The notes: generated by a model from the letters alone, not told the origin. DNA of 64,000 nucleotides from Sisyra terminalis (GCA_958496175.1 OY292275.1:15004001-15068000), one strand, 5' to 3'; shown: positions 1 to 13,976, counted from the first letter of the stretch. Numbers and translations are program-made.

Positions 1-378
1 AGATCGAACAGTTAATGTAAGTCACAAATTAAATTTATAAATATTATATTTACGTGAAAAAATATTATTTGTTTTTTTTTTCACTGTATTCTGCACTTTT
101 TAGTTCAGTTTTTTCCTTTGTAGAAATGGTAAGTTTGATTTTTTTTTAATTTTTTTTGTAGCATGATGCTTTTACTGTAATAGTTTAATAATTTTAAGCA
201 AATAATAATACATAATATTTCTAATAATCGACTAACAAGTTTATATATTTAAGTATTTCACTAAAAATTTTGTTCATCTTTTTTTTCTTATACAGTAACC
301 AAAATAAAAACATAACTAAAACTTACCCCTCGTGACTAACAAATTAAAATATTAATGTTTTTGTAATATTAATGAAAG

Positions 379-573
379 ATGAATATTTTTAGTGCTCGTA
401 AACGACCAATTCCATATCACAGACCAACTCCATCATCTCCATCATCCGAGAGTAGTTACACTTCTCGGGAAAGCAACAGCCCATGGTTTTCGCGACGAAG
501 TCGAACAACATCCCCTGTGACTCATACAGTATCGTCTCGTTCACCCAGCGGAAGTCCCGATTATGGTCGATGA
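379..573 (+). CDS. possible C-terminal exon of an unidentified gene, Ser/Pro/Arg-rich
   Basis: A short open frame ends at 573 and encodes a Ser/Pro/Arg-rich tail (for example RPTPSSPSSESSYTSRE and SRSPSGSPDYGR), which looks like a disordered, phosphorylatable C-terminus rather than random AT-rich translation. It could begin at the ATG at 379, or be a terminal exon starting at 393 after the acceptor ATTTTTAG. At 1-16 an apparent exon end precedes a strong donor (GTAAGT at 17), so the upstream part of this gene may lie left of the window; a two-base phase there would join in frame with the exon at 393. I do not recognise the family. Only 16 bases of the preceding exon are visible, so the join cannot be tested. 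Confidence 0.3.
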   Translation: MNIFSARKRPIPYHRPTPSSPSSESSYTSRESNSPWFSRRSRTTSPVTHTVSSRSPSGSPDYGR

Positions 574-2203
574 CAAAATTAATTCTCAACAAAATTATCT
601 CGAAATTCAAAATTACTTGTTTTCTACATTTTATTCAATTGATTATTGACCCGTGTTACCTTTTGAATATTCTATAAGAATTCATGTTGAAATTTCCTCT
701 AAAAAAATAACTTATTTATTGAACGAAAAAAATGAAGAAAATGCAATTTAGACAAATTTTAGGGTGTAATTCTAATTTGAACAAAGAAATGTTATTTCCA
801 TTAGCGGAAAATCGTGATTTAAATTGTTATATTTCCTACACATTCACATTTAAGCCTGTGATACATTGGCATCTTCGATATCGTAACAAAGAATCTGAAG
901 ATTATGCATCTATGACAAAATTGTTGATTATCGTAAATTATTTTTTCCCAATATTTGCAACTAATTGTTTTCACCCATGAAACGTTGGTAAGCTATAATG
1001 TTTTGGTATAAAAATAGATTAATTGAACGTTTCCGCATTTATTTATGACTTCTTCAGTGCTTCCAGAATGTTGGAATTTTAAATGACTAAGTATATAGTT
1101 TAAGAGTTCAAAATTTAGTCATAAATGGCTAGCAAAAGAAAAGTTTAGTGAAGCCTTTATTCAGCAACTGCTGTTATAGTTAATCAATGGTTTTTAAAAG
1201 TATTATTAATTAAAAATGTTTTTTTATCTTAAAGTTATAAACGCAGAATCGAAAGAAGTCATAAATAAATTATGACAAATTGATTTTTTCCAAATCGTTA
1301 TAAACGTTTAAACTTCCTATAAATTAAACCAAATATACTTCAGTGCCATAACTTTTGCATACACTTAAATTCTCAAATAGGCTTATTTATTAACATAATA
1401 ACGTAAATAATTTTTTTTTATTAGCAGAATTTGAGTGGTCAAAATACATTTTCTTTTTTATAAATAAGAGTAAAAATTAAAAACTTTTAAGTAGATTTTC
1501 TTTAAATTATGGATATTCACCATAATTTTTTTAATTGATCGGAAAAAATGATAATGTATATTACACATCCAATGAAGTCGAAAAGATGTTGAGCCCAGCA
1601 GTATCCAATTTGGATATTTTGTCGTGGATATTTAATCCTCGAATTATGATTCATATTATTGGTATCTTCGATGCGATTTAATAGTATGCCTTACATATTT
1701 TATATGTAAAAAATAACAGCTATATCGCATCGAAAAGCTATTGCATCACGAGCCTTATAATATACTCAATACAATTCTAGTCAGATATCTAGTCAAGTTT
1801 TATTTATATGTATTTTAGATTTGGTAAGTTAATTTATATATTCTCTTATTTAATAATATTAAATACTCAAATAACGTAGTTTTACTTGAAAAAAATTATT
1901 TATTTTTGTGCAATAATTTCTCTCGAAACTTCCAAAATCAGCAATACTCGATTTTTTCACTTTACTTATAATGTAATAATGCCAAAGGCTAATTTAAGTT
2001 GCTCTATTTATTTTTTTATTTATTTATTTCGTTAATTTATTGTAGTAGAGTTGTTGTATCAATAAATTATTCAGCTTTAAAAATTACCAATATTTATTTT
2101 AAAAAAAACCCAACAATATTTCCCAACAATTATAAACTTCCCAAATTTTAACAATGACAAAAAAATAATATTACGGAATGTAAAACAGTAACAAAAAGGT
2201 AAA
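574..2203. other. AT-rich intergenic stretch, no supported gene
   Basis: No convincing coding sequence: the 82-codon frame at 732-980 has no recognisable composition or splice context. It holds an 18 bp perfect inverted repeat (1037-1054 with 1253-1270) and a nested hairpin (arms 1667-1677 and 1724-1734, inner TTACATA stem at about 1691-1709). The right edge is the 3' untranslated region of the minus-strand gene that ends at 2204. Confidence 0.6.
2093..2098 (-). terminator. candidate polyadenylation signal of the PXMP2-like gene
   Basis: TTTATT on the plus strand reads AATAAA on the minus strand, about 106 bp past the stop codon at 2204-2206. Further TTTATT hexamers lie at about 2008-2030. 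Placement fits; the region is AT-rich, so chance matches are common. Confidence 0.45.
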
Positions 2204-3048
2204 TTATTTCTTTTCCTTATTCTCGTGTCTGGCTCGTTTCAGCGATAGGAAAATGGACCAGAAAAATCCAACTAAATTTGTAATCAAAACACGTAGCTAA
2301 AATGAAAAAGAATAAATGATTGTTTTCTTTATTTTTAGATTATCAGTTGTGGTTTTACCATTGGAGGAACGAAATAGAAGTTTAGTAAGTGAACAATAGT
2401 TAAATATTTCCAGCTGGTTAATAGTACGTTCCAATGCATTGCCTTTGCTTGTTTTACGGCATCTTTGTGTGATTTTTTTTCAAATCTTGCAAGCATATAT
2501 AGGGAAAATGCTATATATAAGGGTGCATAAATCAAGCGTTCACATAACAATTTTTTCAGCACACTGAACTGCGCCTTGTTTGAAATTAATTTATCCAAAA
2601 ATGAATAGAAAAAATGCGGAATTGTGCCTCCAAACAACAATCTAAAAAATCAGATGAAAAAATGTTTCCCTCATTAAGATGTTAATTCTATTTACTTATA
2701 TTATCTTTGTTTCTAAATTGCTCAGATAAAAAGTGTGCAAAGGTCAATTTATTATTAGAATATTATTAAATAATAGTTTCCTATATAATTTTGCAACTTT
2801 AAACCTTACCCAAACATGGAATATGCTAGTAAACTATCTTCATTAAACTTCCGTCCCGAAATATACTGAAAAGTTAAGTTTCCACTCGTTGAGATAACAC
2901 AACTAAAAAATAAAACTTATTTAGTTTGTAATTAAAAATAATTTATATTAATTTTTTACCTAGTAATGGCTTTAGTTCGAATAGGATTCGAATATAATTG
3001 CATGAAATAAGAAGTTAATAAGTCTAAAATTGGTTTTGATAACGACAT
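2204..3048 (-). CDS. Mpv17/PMP22-family peroxisomal membrane protein, PXMP2-like
   Basis: Four coding exons on the minus strand: 2960-3048, 2810-2902, 2359-2641 and 2204-2296. All have GT-AG borders and join in frame to 185 aa, close to the ~195 aa of vertebrate PXMP2. The protein starts MSLSKPILDLLTSYFM. It carries the family's C-terminal signature: W131 and W138, NF at 148-149, VPP at 152-154, then RVLITNLVGFFWSIFLS across the last exon join. Several hydrophobic segments fit the four-helix Mpv17/PMP22 fold. PXMP2 forms a solute channel in the peroxisomal membrane, whereas Mpv17 itself is mitochondrial; the choice of PXMP2 over other paralogues is inference from length and the C-terminal pattern. 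The C-terminus is Lys/Arg-rich (KRARHENKEKK). The gene is head-to-head with GCN1, with 347 bp between the two start codons. Confidence 0.8.
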
Positions 3049-3395
3049 TTTTCACGTTTTACAATTTGATATTATACGCGAAAAATATTGTAAAAGTGTG
3101 TAAATTCTAACGATAATTAATTTTTTTTATTATATTCCTTGATAAATAAATGATAAAAACTTTACTTATAAATTTAGACTTTTGAACGGTACTTGGTACT
3201 TAAGTATATTCCCCACCGCACATAAAATCAGTGACACGAATGTGGTAAAAACATTCCAAGTGTTGCCAATGTAAACGTCAATTGAATGTCAAAAGCCGCT
3301 AAAATATTCCTAAAAAGCTCACCATTCGCATGTGCATATGTGAGAAGTAGTGAAAAGCATATGCAAGGGAAGAACTCAAGAAAAATTAGTGAAAA
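3049..3395. promoter_or_regulatory. shared intergenic promoter region between PXMP2-like and GCN1
   Basis: The 347 bp between two divergent start codons must contain the 5' untranslated regions and core promoters of both genes. No TATA box is obvious at a sensible position for either. The stretch nearer GCN1 (about 3180-3340) is less AT-rich than its surroundings. The assignment as a bidirectional promoter is inferred from gene arrangement only. Confidence 0.5.
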
Positions 3396-6300
3396 ATGGC
3401 AGAAAATACTGTAAGTAAATCATAAGGACGATAATATTTATGAAAAACACTTTTACTTAATCGATTTAAAAACTGTTTATGTGATCTAGGTTGGATTGGC
3501 TTTAAAGGATCTTCCCATCCGCATTTTAACCGCTAGTCTTAAAGACCGTGCAACAACCATTAACAATATCATAGTTGTTTTACCCGACGATGGTAAAATT
3601 ATTATTTGCTCACTTAAATTCAACAATTAAAACTATTTTTTAAAACCCGTTCTAAATATTTTCAGCAATCAACGAAAATATCATTCAAGGAATCTGTAAA
3701 TTACTGCCTCTTGTTCTACCACGTTACCGAGATGTTAAATCGGAAAAACAAATAAAAAATCTAATTCAAGTGATGTTAAAGCATCATCCCAAATGGACAG
3801 TGAAACACTTAACTCCAATTTTACTTGAAATTGCTGTGCAATTAAAACCGTTAGTTCCGACGTAAGTTAACGCAAAATTGCACAATATTATGAAAACTAA
3901 CAATCAAAAATTTTATAGAGAATTTGTGGCTCATTCAGCGTTCAATGTGCTTGGATGGTCATGTCTTGTGGTCGCAACTTTTACCGAACAAATTAAAGAA
4001 ATACCCAAAGAAATTATTGAAGCGCAATCGATTTTATTAATGGTTATTGCATCGCAGGGCACCGAAAAAATATCATCAAAAGCTTTTAACTTGGTACTTT
4101 TCATGATAAATATTTCATTCAAACATATTTCATGTTTATTTTCTTTACACAGATGGCAAACATTTGGAAAATTTGTCCAGAAAGCGACGTATTTTATCTA
4201 AGTACATTAGAATTGTTACCTATTGATGTTCCCATTTTAGTATTGGGAGCAGCAATTTATAAAAGTATTTCAAAAGGAGATCGACTCACCGTTATTGATA
4301 AATTCAAAGTATTTTTAAAGAATAAAAAAAAACTATAAAAACAATAAAAAACACATTTTTAGGAAAAACTACTTGATGTTTTTATCAAAACGTTGATTGG
4401 ATCGAAAACGAAACCATCTCGTCATGTTATCGAAGCCTGTTATCCTTTATTTAAAAGAATTTCACACGATGATTTCAGCAAAACGATTATGCCGGCTTTG
4501 CAAAAAGCTATGTTACGAAATCCTGAGGTCATTTTGGAGTGTGTTGGGTTAGTCTTAAGTGGACTAACTATTGATTTGAGTCGTTATGCAGCTGATTTAG
4601 GAAAAAGTTTGCATTGTAAGTAATATTATGATTGGTAATTATTTTGATACGCGCAATTACCTACCGCATCTACTTAGCCTAAAATTACATCAAAAATATT
4701 TTTAAAAATTTAAGTGATTCGCACATCTATTTACACCCGATGCTATTTCAATTAATAATTGGAATAATACCTTACAAAATTGAATCGATTTATTTTCGGT
4801 TGGAACTTGGAGCCCATATTTATTTGAAAATATTTAAAGTGGTTTAATAGCTTTCAGAAAGGTGTGATAGGGAGCAAAGGACTTGTGTATAGTCTTAATG
4901 AAAATTTCAATTCGTTATCAACATAAATTCAACTTAATTTAAGCAATTTGAAAAAAAATCAATCAAATCGTTTAATTACAAAATATGACGAAAATAATTA
5001 TGGAAATCTAATAATTAAAATGAAACTTTTAAATACTCGAATTATACAGGTGAATATCCAGCGATCCTCCCATGTTTAAAACATGCAAAATATTGGCATG
5101 AAAAAATATTATTTTTTAACGTTTAAGTTTTTGTTTCAATTCGTTTCTTTCATTTTTTTGTGTATTTCTAGATTTCAAATTCGGTATTTTTTCCAAAAAT
5201 AAGCATTATCGTTTTTATAGCCCCTGTAAGGCTCAATATTATAAATTAATTTTTGGAACAAAATAAGAAACGAATAAGGCAATTTAAATGAACTTTTAAC
5301 CATATTTACCATATACCATATTTTTTTTTACCATAAAATACCATTACCATATAATAACATTATTAAATTATTGTTTAAGATTGTTTAGAAGTGCGGTAGG
5401 GAATTATGAGAAAAAAGTGGATTTCGCTATGCTTATAACTAAACGTTGTAGATATTTCTATAAGGCTTTTTTACACTCTTGATTGAATTTTGATACGATT
5501 TTCTATCTTTAAATTGAAATATTTTGCTTAGAAACCCCCAAATGTTAACGATTTTGGTATTGATCGACACGGAATATTTCAAATAACGTATCGCTATTTT
5601 TTTAAAAAAAGTTTATATCTACGAAAAGAGCTATCACGAATTGATTGCGATCACGCATTACTTTCTCCAATTACCCTTTGCTAAATGGTTTAAAATTACG
5701 CAAATTTACGTTTTTTTACTCCGTTAATAAACTCCAAATCGAATTTTACAGAGATATGGCTCAAATAGTTGACTACCTACAGTATTAATTTCAATTTTTT
5801 TTCACTACTTGTGATTTTCTTATAAACAATAACATGAAAATTTTAGATTTCAAAAATAACTAACCACCTCGAAGCTATATTGACGTAATTTTTATACCCT
5901 ATAAATGCCAATTCTAAAGAAAAAAAAATATGAAAATTTATCCAGTACTTTTTAGATATCTAATGCACGCCCAAAGAATCTGCCCAACATTTTTTTTATA
6001 TTTCGGAGCTTTAGACCAAAATCTCTTTAAAAATTGTAATTAGAAAGATTTCTCAGTATTTTAATAGTTATTTAAAGAATTATATTTTTCGTACTACAGC
6101 ATGCTTTTACATGCGTGCTTTATAATAAATTGTTATTATGTAATGTAATATTTGGATTGTTAAAGACAACTTAAAAGTGAAAAAGCGAAATTTCTGTTGA
6201 AACCGCTCTTAACCGTTAAGAAATCGATCTCAATACCTTAAAAACTAGAATAATTTTGGTCTGAAACCCCAATTTTAAAAATATAGAAAAAGACTAAAAG

Positions 6301-9300
6301 TTATTTTATTTATTTTAGCAAATTTACATTCGAAGGACAATCTAGTACGATTAGAAGCTGCAGAAGGTTGTCGAAGGTTAGCGATGCAATGCAACAAAAC
6401 TGATGTGATCGAATTATTGTTATCTCAGGTTTTTGGTATTTTCAATGGCTCTGATGGAAAACTAACTTTAGTGGAGCACAAAATCAATGTTTTATTGGTA
6501 TAAATATAAATTGAAAAATATTTAAATCAAAACATTAATTTTCATTATATATTTAGGGAGCAGGCAACTTGAGTGAGAATAATGTTCCTTATAACCCGGC
6601 GTTGTGTTTGACGGCTTGGGAACACTTTTACAAGGTTTTGGAAACTGAAGTAAACGAATCTTGTCTATGTTTTGCCTTAAAACAAGCATCGCGTTGGTGT
6701 CAAAAAATCACCAAGGAAATACCGAAGAAAATCATTGAAAATATTAAAAAAGGAATCGAGCTGAAAACATCCACACCAATAATTCGAGCTGCATACATTG
6801 ACCTTCTTTTGTCGTGTTTTATCAAAAATATTGTGCAAACCAATGAATTGATTCCCGTTATTGTTAAATCTGTCGAACGAGCCGTTGCCCAACCGACTCA
6901 AGTCGGCCCCGTCACAGAAGGTCTTCTTGCTGCTAGATATTTATTGAAAATTTTCAAAGCTGATAATAACACAATGTCGAAAATGCAACCATTATGGCAA
7001 ATCATTTACGATATGGACAAACAAGTGTTTGTTTCAGAGAAGTTTCTTGCACTAGCATCCGAAGAAACATTGGTTCATGTTGTTTTACTTTGTGAAGTTC
7101 TTTTGGTAGATCATTCAGCTAAACTGGCAAAGAAAGAAACTCCTTTATATAAAGCAATAATTCATTCCATTTGTACGTCTCCGTATCAAACTCGAAAACT
7201 AGCCTTGCAATCGGTTAAACAAATTGTTCAAGCTCCCAAAAATTTGGGGGTTGCATATACTTGTGCCATGTTAAATGAACTATGCAACTATATGTCAACG
7301 GTGAAAATTGTTAGCCCTTCTGAAAAAGAGTCTAACGAAAGTAATAAAAATTCAGACATTCATCCGCACGTTTTCATCGAGTTAATTATGGCGATTTGTT
7401 CGAAAAATAATTCGGGAGTTAAAGACCTACAAACCGTTGCTTTAACAGCTTTACCTGCGACACACCATCCATCAATAGTCGCTATAGCTCCAAATTTGTG
7501 GTCTAAAATCGTTAAGTTTCTGCAACTACAACCCAAAAAGCTAATCGGAGTTTGCCTCAAACAAGTTCAAAAAAATTATATAGACGAATATATTGCTTCT
7601 CCGACTAACGAAAATATTATCTCATCAATAGCGATTCATGGTTCTGATTTTATACTACCCCATTTCGTACAAACTGTCGATATGCGCTTGCAACAAATCT
7701 CGCAAATGCAAATCACGAAAGACGATTATTTCATTTTCCTCACTCCCGAAGGAGAATTGTACGACAAAAGTGTGATTCCCGGCAATGAAGATGACTCTAC
7801 AGCGATTATGAACATGAAACGTGAAAGTAAAGTATACAGCTATAAAGAACAACAAGAAGAATTGGCATTGCGACGTGAAATTATGGAAAAGAAAAAACGA
7901 GAAGGAAAAATCACAGAACCTCAATATACACCAAAGCAATTGGAAATCATTCGTATTCAACGAGAAAAAGAATCAGCAATTCGCCAAAAACTTACTGAGG
8001 CAAATAAAATTTTAATCAACACTATCTCGTTAATTGCAAGTGCTGCTCGGGGAAATCCCACTGATGTTGCGTTCCATTTTCGCGATATTTTACCACCAAT
8101 TTTAACAACGATGCAATCACCACTAGCCGCACCCTATTTAACCAAACTATTCATCGACCTGCACAAAATAGTCTTTCCAATTGAATATCATGTTCTAGGA
8201 AATTCAATCGCTCACGTTACACTACGACTACAAAAACCAGCCTGTGACTTGGATCCTATGTGGGATGAAGAACTCCTCGAAAACGCTATGACACGCATAA
8301 TCAATACAATTCACGATCGGACTGTTAAGACCAAAGACCCGGAGATCAATGTTGAAACTCCACAACAACACTTCACCGCTCCTATGTTTTGTTATTCATT
8401 CCAATTTTTGAAAATAAGTCTTGTGCATCCAACAATCAGATCTAATGAAAATATTATCCATGATGGCTTACAGATTATATCAGATCATGCGAAAATCAGA
8501 GGAGTGAAAGCAGATGGTGAAAAAGATCTGTACCATCCGAAATTTTTACCTCTAAAACAAATGTTTGAGTTGCTGTTGGAAATAATTAGTACCCTAACTG
8601 GTCGAATTCAATCCCAAGCCGTTGCGTGTTTATTAGACGTTGCCAGATGTGCCAGCGGTGCCGAGCACTGTGCAAAAGCTTCAGATGAAGAAATCGGTGT
8701 TTTATTAACAGCTTTACAAAATCCTTCACAAAGTGTTCGAGATGCAGCGTTACGTGCTTTGCAGTTAATGTATGGCGCGATTCCATCGATCAAAGAAAAC
8801 AAAGAGTTAGCAGCTGCGATAGTGCGGCGTGTTTGGATTTCAAAGTATGACAATGTCGAAGAAATTCGACAACTTGCTGACCAAGTTTGGGAAACAGCTT
8901 CGTTAGAAGTTTCAGCAAACTTATGCGATTTGTTGCTACAAGATATTCAGCACCCAGTCGAATGTATTCAACAAGCGTCTGCAAGAGCTTTACTTGCTAT
9001 ATTACAATCTGAAATGGAATCAAATCCCAAAAAAATTGAAACCATTGTCCAAAGATTACTTAACATTTACAAAGACAAATTAAATATTATTCCTCCAATT
9101 TTAGATAATTTCGGCCGTATAATCGAACAATCTATCGACATGTGGGGTCCACGGCGAGGCGTAGCACTAGCTCTCACCGAACTAGCACCTCTCATCTCGG
9201 ACGATTCAATTGGCAAACTTGTTACATTCTTTGTCAAAAACGGACTCGGCGATCGAAATGAAGAAGTGCGTCGGGAAATGTTATCAGCTGCATTACAAAT

Positions 9301-12300
9301 TGTCGAGTTGCACGGCAAAAGTACCGTTGGCACGGTATTGCCCGTTTTTGAACAGTTTATGGATAAAGCACCGAAGTCAGAAAGTTTTGATTCAGTGCGA
9401 CAAAGTGTTGTTATTCTAATGGGGTCACTAGCACGACATTTGGATAAAGATGATGAAAGAATTAAACCAATTGTAATGCGACTGGTTTCAGCCTTATCAA
9501 CCCCCTCACAACAAGTTCAAGAATCAGTTGCAAATTGTTTGCCTTACTTGGTTCCTTCAATCAAAGAAGATGCACCAAATATTGTCAATAAACTGCTTCA
9601 CCAGTTGTTAAAAGCCGAAAAATACGGTGACCGTAAAGGAGCCGCATATGGTATTGCTGGACTTGTTAAAGGGATGGGAATTTTAGCCTTGAAACAATTC
9701 GATATTATGGCCAAATTAACCGAAGCTATTCAAGACAAGAAGAACTATAAACATCGAGAGGGTGCATTATTTGCTTTGGAAATGTTATGTACCATGTTAG
9801 GCCGACTCTTTGAACCCTACATTGTTCACGTTTTGCCTCATTTATTGCTTTGTTTTGGAGATTCCAGTCAATATGTTCGAACAGCCACCGACGATACGGC
9901 TCGAGTTGTAATGAGCAAATTATCTGGTCATGGAGTTAAACTTGTATTGCCAGCTTTACTAGGTGCCCTCGAAGAAGATTCTTGGCGAACTAAAACCGGT
10001 TCGGTTGAATTACTAGGAACAATGGCTTATTGTGCTCCCAAACAACTATCCTCCTGTCTTCCAAGTATTGTTCCCAAATTGATTGAAGTATTAAGCGACT
10101 CGCACATGAAAGTGCAAGAAGCTGGAGCAGAAGCGTTGAAAGTAATTGGTTCGGTAATACGAAATCCAGAAATTCAAGCCATCGTCCCAGTATTACTGCA
10201 AGCTTTACAAGATCCATCAAATAAGACTTCAGTTTGTTTGCAAACCCTATTAGACACCCAATTCGTGCACTTTATCGATGCGCCTTCTCTAGCGTTAATA
10301 ATGCCAGTTGTACAACGAGCTTTCCAGGATCGTTCGACCGAAACCCGTAAAATGGCAGCACAAATTATTGGAAATATGTATTCGTTGACCGACCAAAAAG
10401 ATTTGAAGCCATATTTACCGACAATTATTCCAGGATTGAAAACATCGTTGTTAGATCCAGTACCAGAAGTGCGTAGTGTGAGTGCTCGTGCGCTTGGTGC
10501 AATGGTTCGGGGAATGGGTGAAACTAGTTTCGAGGATCTTCTTCCATGGCTCATGCAAATTCTCACATCGGAGTCAAGCTCAGTTGATCGATCTGGAGCT
10601 GCACAAGGTTTATCCGAAGTTGTTGCCGGATTGGGAGTCGAAAAATTGCACAAACTTATGCCAGAAATTATTGCAACGTCAGAAAGAACTGATATTGCCC
10701 CTCATGTTAAAGATGGGTACATCATGATGTTTATTTACTTACCAGTTGCATTCACAGCAGAATTTACACCTTATATCGGCCAAATCATTAATCCAATTTT
10801 ACAAGCTCTGGCTGATGAAAATGAATATGTCCGAGACACAGCTTTAAAAGCTGGACAACGAATCGTTAATTTATACGCTGATTCTGCTATTATGTTACTC
10901 TTACCGGAACTTGAACGTGGATTGTTCGATGACAACTGGCGAATCCGTTATAGTTCAGTTCAATTGCTGGGTGATTTACTCTATCGTATTTCTGGAGTTT
11001 CTGGTAAAATGTCCACTGAAACAGCTAGTGAAGATGATAATTTCGGTACAGAACAATCACATCACGCCATTATTCGCGCTTTGGGAAGTGAACGTCGAAA
11101 CCGGGTTTTAGCTGGTCTTTATATGGGACGATCCGACGTTGCATTAATGGTACGTCAATCGGCCTTACACGTATGGAAAGTGGTTGTCACCAACACTCCA
11201 CGAACACTTCGGGAAATTCTGCCAACTTTATTCACATTACTTTTGGGATGTTTAGCGAGTACCAGCTACGATAAACGTCAAGTTGCAGCTCGAACTTTGG
11301 GAGATTTGGTACGGAAACTTGGTGAACGAGTCTTGCCAGAAATTATCCCCATTTTAGAAGAGGGTTTACAGTCGGATCAATCGGATACACGACAAGGAGT
11401 TTGTATTGGGTTGTCAGAAATTATGGCATCAACCTCGCGTGAAATGGTTCTAACTTTTGTTAATTCACTGGTACCGACCGTGAGAAAAGCATTGTGCGAC
11501 CCATTGCCAGAAGTTCGACAAGCCGCTGCAAAAACTTTTGATAGTTTACACTCAACTGTCGGAGTCAAAGCTTTAGATGATATTTTACCAACGATGTTGA
11601 ATCAGTTGAATGACGAAGATCCAGACGTAGCGGAATGTACCTTGGATGGCTTACGCCAGGTCATGGCAATTAAATCGCGGGTTGTTCTTCCGTATTTAGT
11701 CCCGCAACTGTCTGCTCCACCAGTTAATACGAAAGCGTTGGCTATTTTAGCCTCAGTAGCCGGAGAAGCTTTGACAAGATTCTTAAATAAAATTTTACCA
11801 GCTTTACTAATGGCATTATCAAATTCTCATGGAACCCCAGATGAAGCTCAACAATTAGAATACTGCCAAACTGTCGTTCTTTCGGTAACAGATGAAGCTG
11901 GAACACGTACTATAATTGATCAACTACTGGAACATACTCGAGCAGATTGTCCTCTACGGCGACGATCTGCAGCTGCGTTGTTATGTGCTTTTTGTGGATC
12001 TGCTAAAGCTGATTTTTCAATTCATATTCCTCAATTAATGCGTGGACTCATTCACCTGTGTACAGATGACGATAAGGATGTCCTTCAAATGGCTTGGGAG
12101 GCCCTCAACGCTGTCACCAAAACAATCGATCCTAAGCAACAATCATTATATGTTGCGGATGTACGACAAGCCGTTCGATATGCGATCAGTGATATGAAAA
12201 ACTCACAAGTCATTCCTGGATTTTGTCTACCAAAAGGCATCACTCCAATACTACCGATTTTCAGAGAAGCAATTTTGAATGGAGATGGCGACGAAAAAGA

Positions 12301-13976
12301 AAGTGCTGCTCAAGGATTAGGAGAAGTAATTCGAGTTACAAGTGCCGCAGCCCTACAACCATCAGTCGTTACAATTACTGGTCCTTTAATTCGTATTTTG
12401 GGAGATCGATTTAGCTGGCAAGTCAAAGCTGCAGTGTTAGAAACATTGGCAATTCTCTTAGCGAAAGTTGGAGTTATGTTAAAGCAATTTTTGCCACAAT
12501 TACAAACAACATTTTTGAAAGCTTTGCACGATCCGACTCGACAAGTTCGTCTAAAAGCGGCCTATGCTTTGGGACAACTCATTGTGATTCACGTGCGATG
12601 TGATCCTCTTTTCACAGATTTGCACACAAATGTTAAAACTTCGGATGATCCTGCAGTGCGAGAAACGATGCTGCAAGCACTTCGTGGAGTCTTGACGGCT
12701 GCTGGAGAAAAAATGTCCGAACCGCTAAGAAAACAAGTTCACGCTACGTTAGTGACTATGTTAGGATATCCAGAAATAGTGATTCGAAGTGCTGTCGCTG
12801 GATGTTTAGGAGCGCTAACCAAGTATTTAAATGAAGAACAATTACGGGAAACCTTGAATGAAATTCTTAGTAAGTTTGGAAAAGATTACTATGTTACTAT
12901 AAATCCCCTGATTTTCTTTAACTTATTTTTCAACTGTAAGAATTTATAAACAATTTAGATAAAGAACTTAGCCTTAACATTAATTTTTAGAGGGTCAGTT
13001 GATTAAAAATCCTCTGATCCTTTAAAAATTCATATTATGGCTAAGTGGTTCAACCAAAATGTTTTTAAAACTACGTTTAAACCCTCAAAGTTAAGAATCA
13101 GTTAAAGAAATAATTATTGTTGAGTTGTGAAGAAATCAATAGTCGTTATGCGGGAAAAATAATTCTACAATATTTATTAAACTTTTTCTGTTATTTTCAG
13201 ATGAAGATCCATCTGCTGATTGGCAATTAAGGCATGGACGCAGTGCTGCTCTTTCAGTAGCTTTAAAAGAAGCATCTGAAGTCGTTTATGTCCCTGAACA
13301 TGAAAATGCAATAATCAAAACGTTACTCTCTCGATTATCGAGTGACAAGGTCCCCGTTGCGCTTAGTTCAGTTAGGGGTTGTGGATATCTCCTTTTGCAT
13401 TTAATGCTGTCGGATCAAAAACTTCCACAAAATCTTTTAGTTCCGTTTGTTCGAGTAAGTTAAAATTTACGATATTTTCTGTGAATTGATCTTGAAAACA
13501 TAGGCTTCTAAATTCGTACAAAAAATTATAAAATTCTAATTTGCGTTTTCTCATATTTTTTTAAGACAATGAATCATAGTAGTAATGATGTAAAACAATT
13601 ACTCGCACGTGTCTCAACTCATTTGGCTCGAGTTGTTCCTCCGGAAAAAATGGCCCCAGAACTCTTAAAACTCTTGCTTCCGACATTAGTGAATGGAACG
13701 AAAGAAAAGAATGGATATGTAAAGGCCAACTCAGAAATTGCTTTAATAACAGTGTTACGATTGAAACATGGCGAAGATGTTCAACAGGTAATTTTATTTA
13801 ATTTTTTTCTAGTTTAATTTTTTTTAATAACATGGTATTTATTTTAGCGATGTTTGAATTTACTGGATATCGGTGCTCGAGAATCGTTAGCTGATGTCGT
13901 TAGCAAAGTGTTGCGGAAGGTGATGTCACAGCCAGAAGGCAAAGAAGAGGAATTGGATGATACGCTTATAACATGA
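3396..13976 (+). CDS. GCN1: GCN1, ribosome-bound activator of the eIF2-alpha kinase GCN2
   Basis: Eleven coding exons: 3396-3410, 3490-3592, 3666-3861, 3919-4093, 4153-4308, 4363-4615, 6319-6497, 6557-12869, 13201-13454, 13566-13787 and 13848-13976. Phases agree at every join and the sum is 7,995 nt, or 2,664 aa, against about 2,670 for human GCN1. The protein is almost entirely HEAT repeats (recurring EVRxxAAxALG-type helices). A charged helix at residues ~778-845 (KEQQEELALRREIMEKKK) is a known GCN1 feature. The region around residues ~2000-2400, for example GPLIRILGDRFSWQVKAA, corresponds to the segment that binds the RWD domain of GCN2. The protein ends DDTLIT. GCN1 acts on stalled or collided ribosomes, with GCN20/ABCF3, to switch on the amino-acid starvation response. 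The start ATG gives MAENT on a 15-nt first coding exon. One exon of 6.3 kb carries most of the protein, and the longest intron (4616-6318) shows no exon-like content. Confidence 0.96.

Noticed and set aside
732..980. 82-codon plus frame
   Set aside because: No motif, splice context or biased codon use to support it.
12870..12949. GCN1 ending in the frame after 12869 (about 26 extra codons)
   Set aside because: A good donor (A|GTAAGT) at 12870 leads to three further exons with strong GCN1 similarity, giving the full family length.
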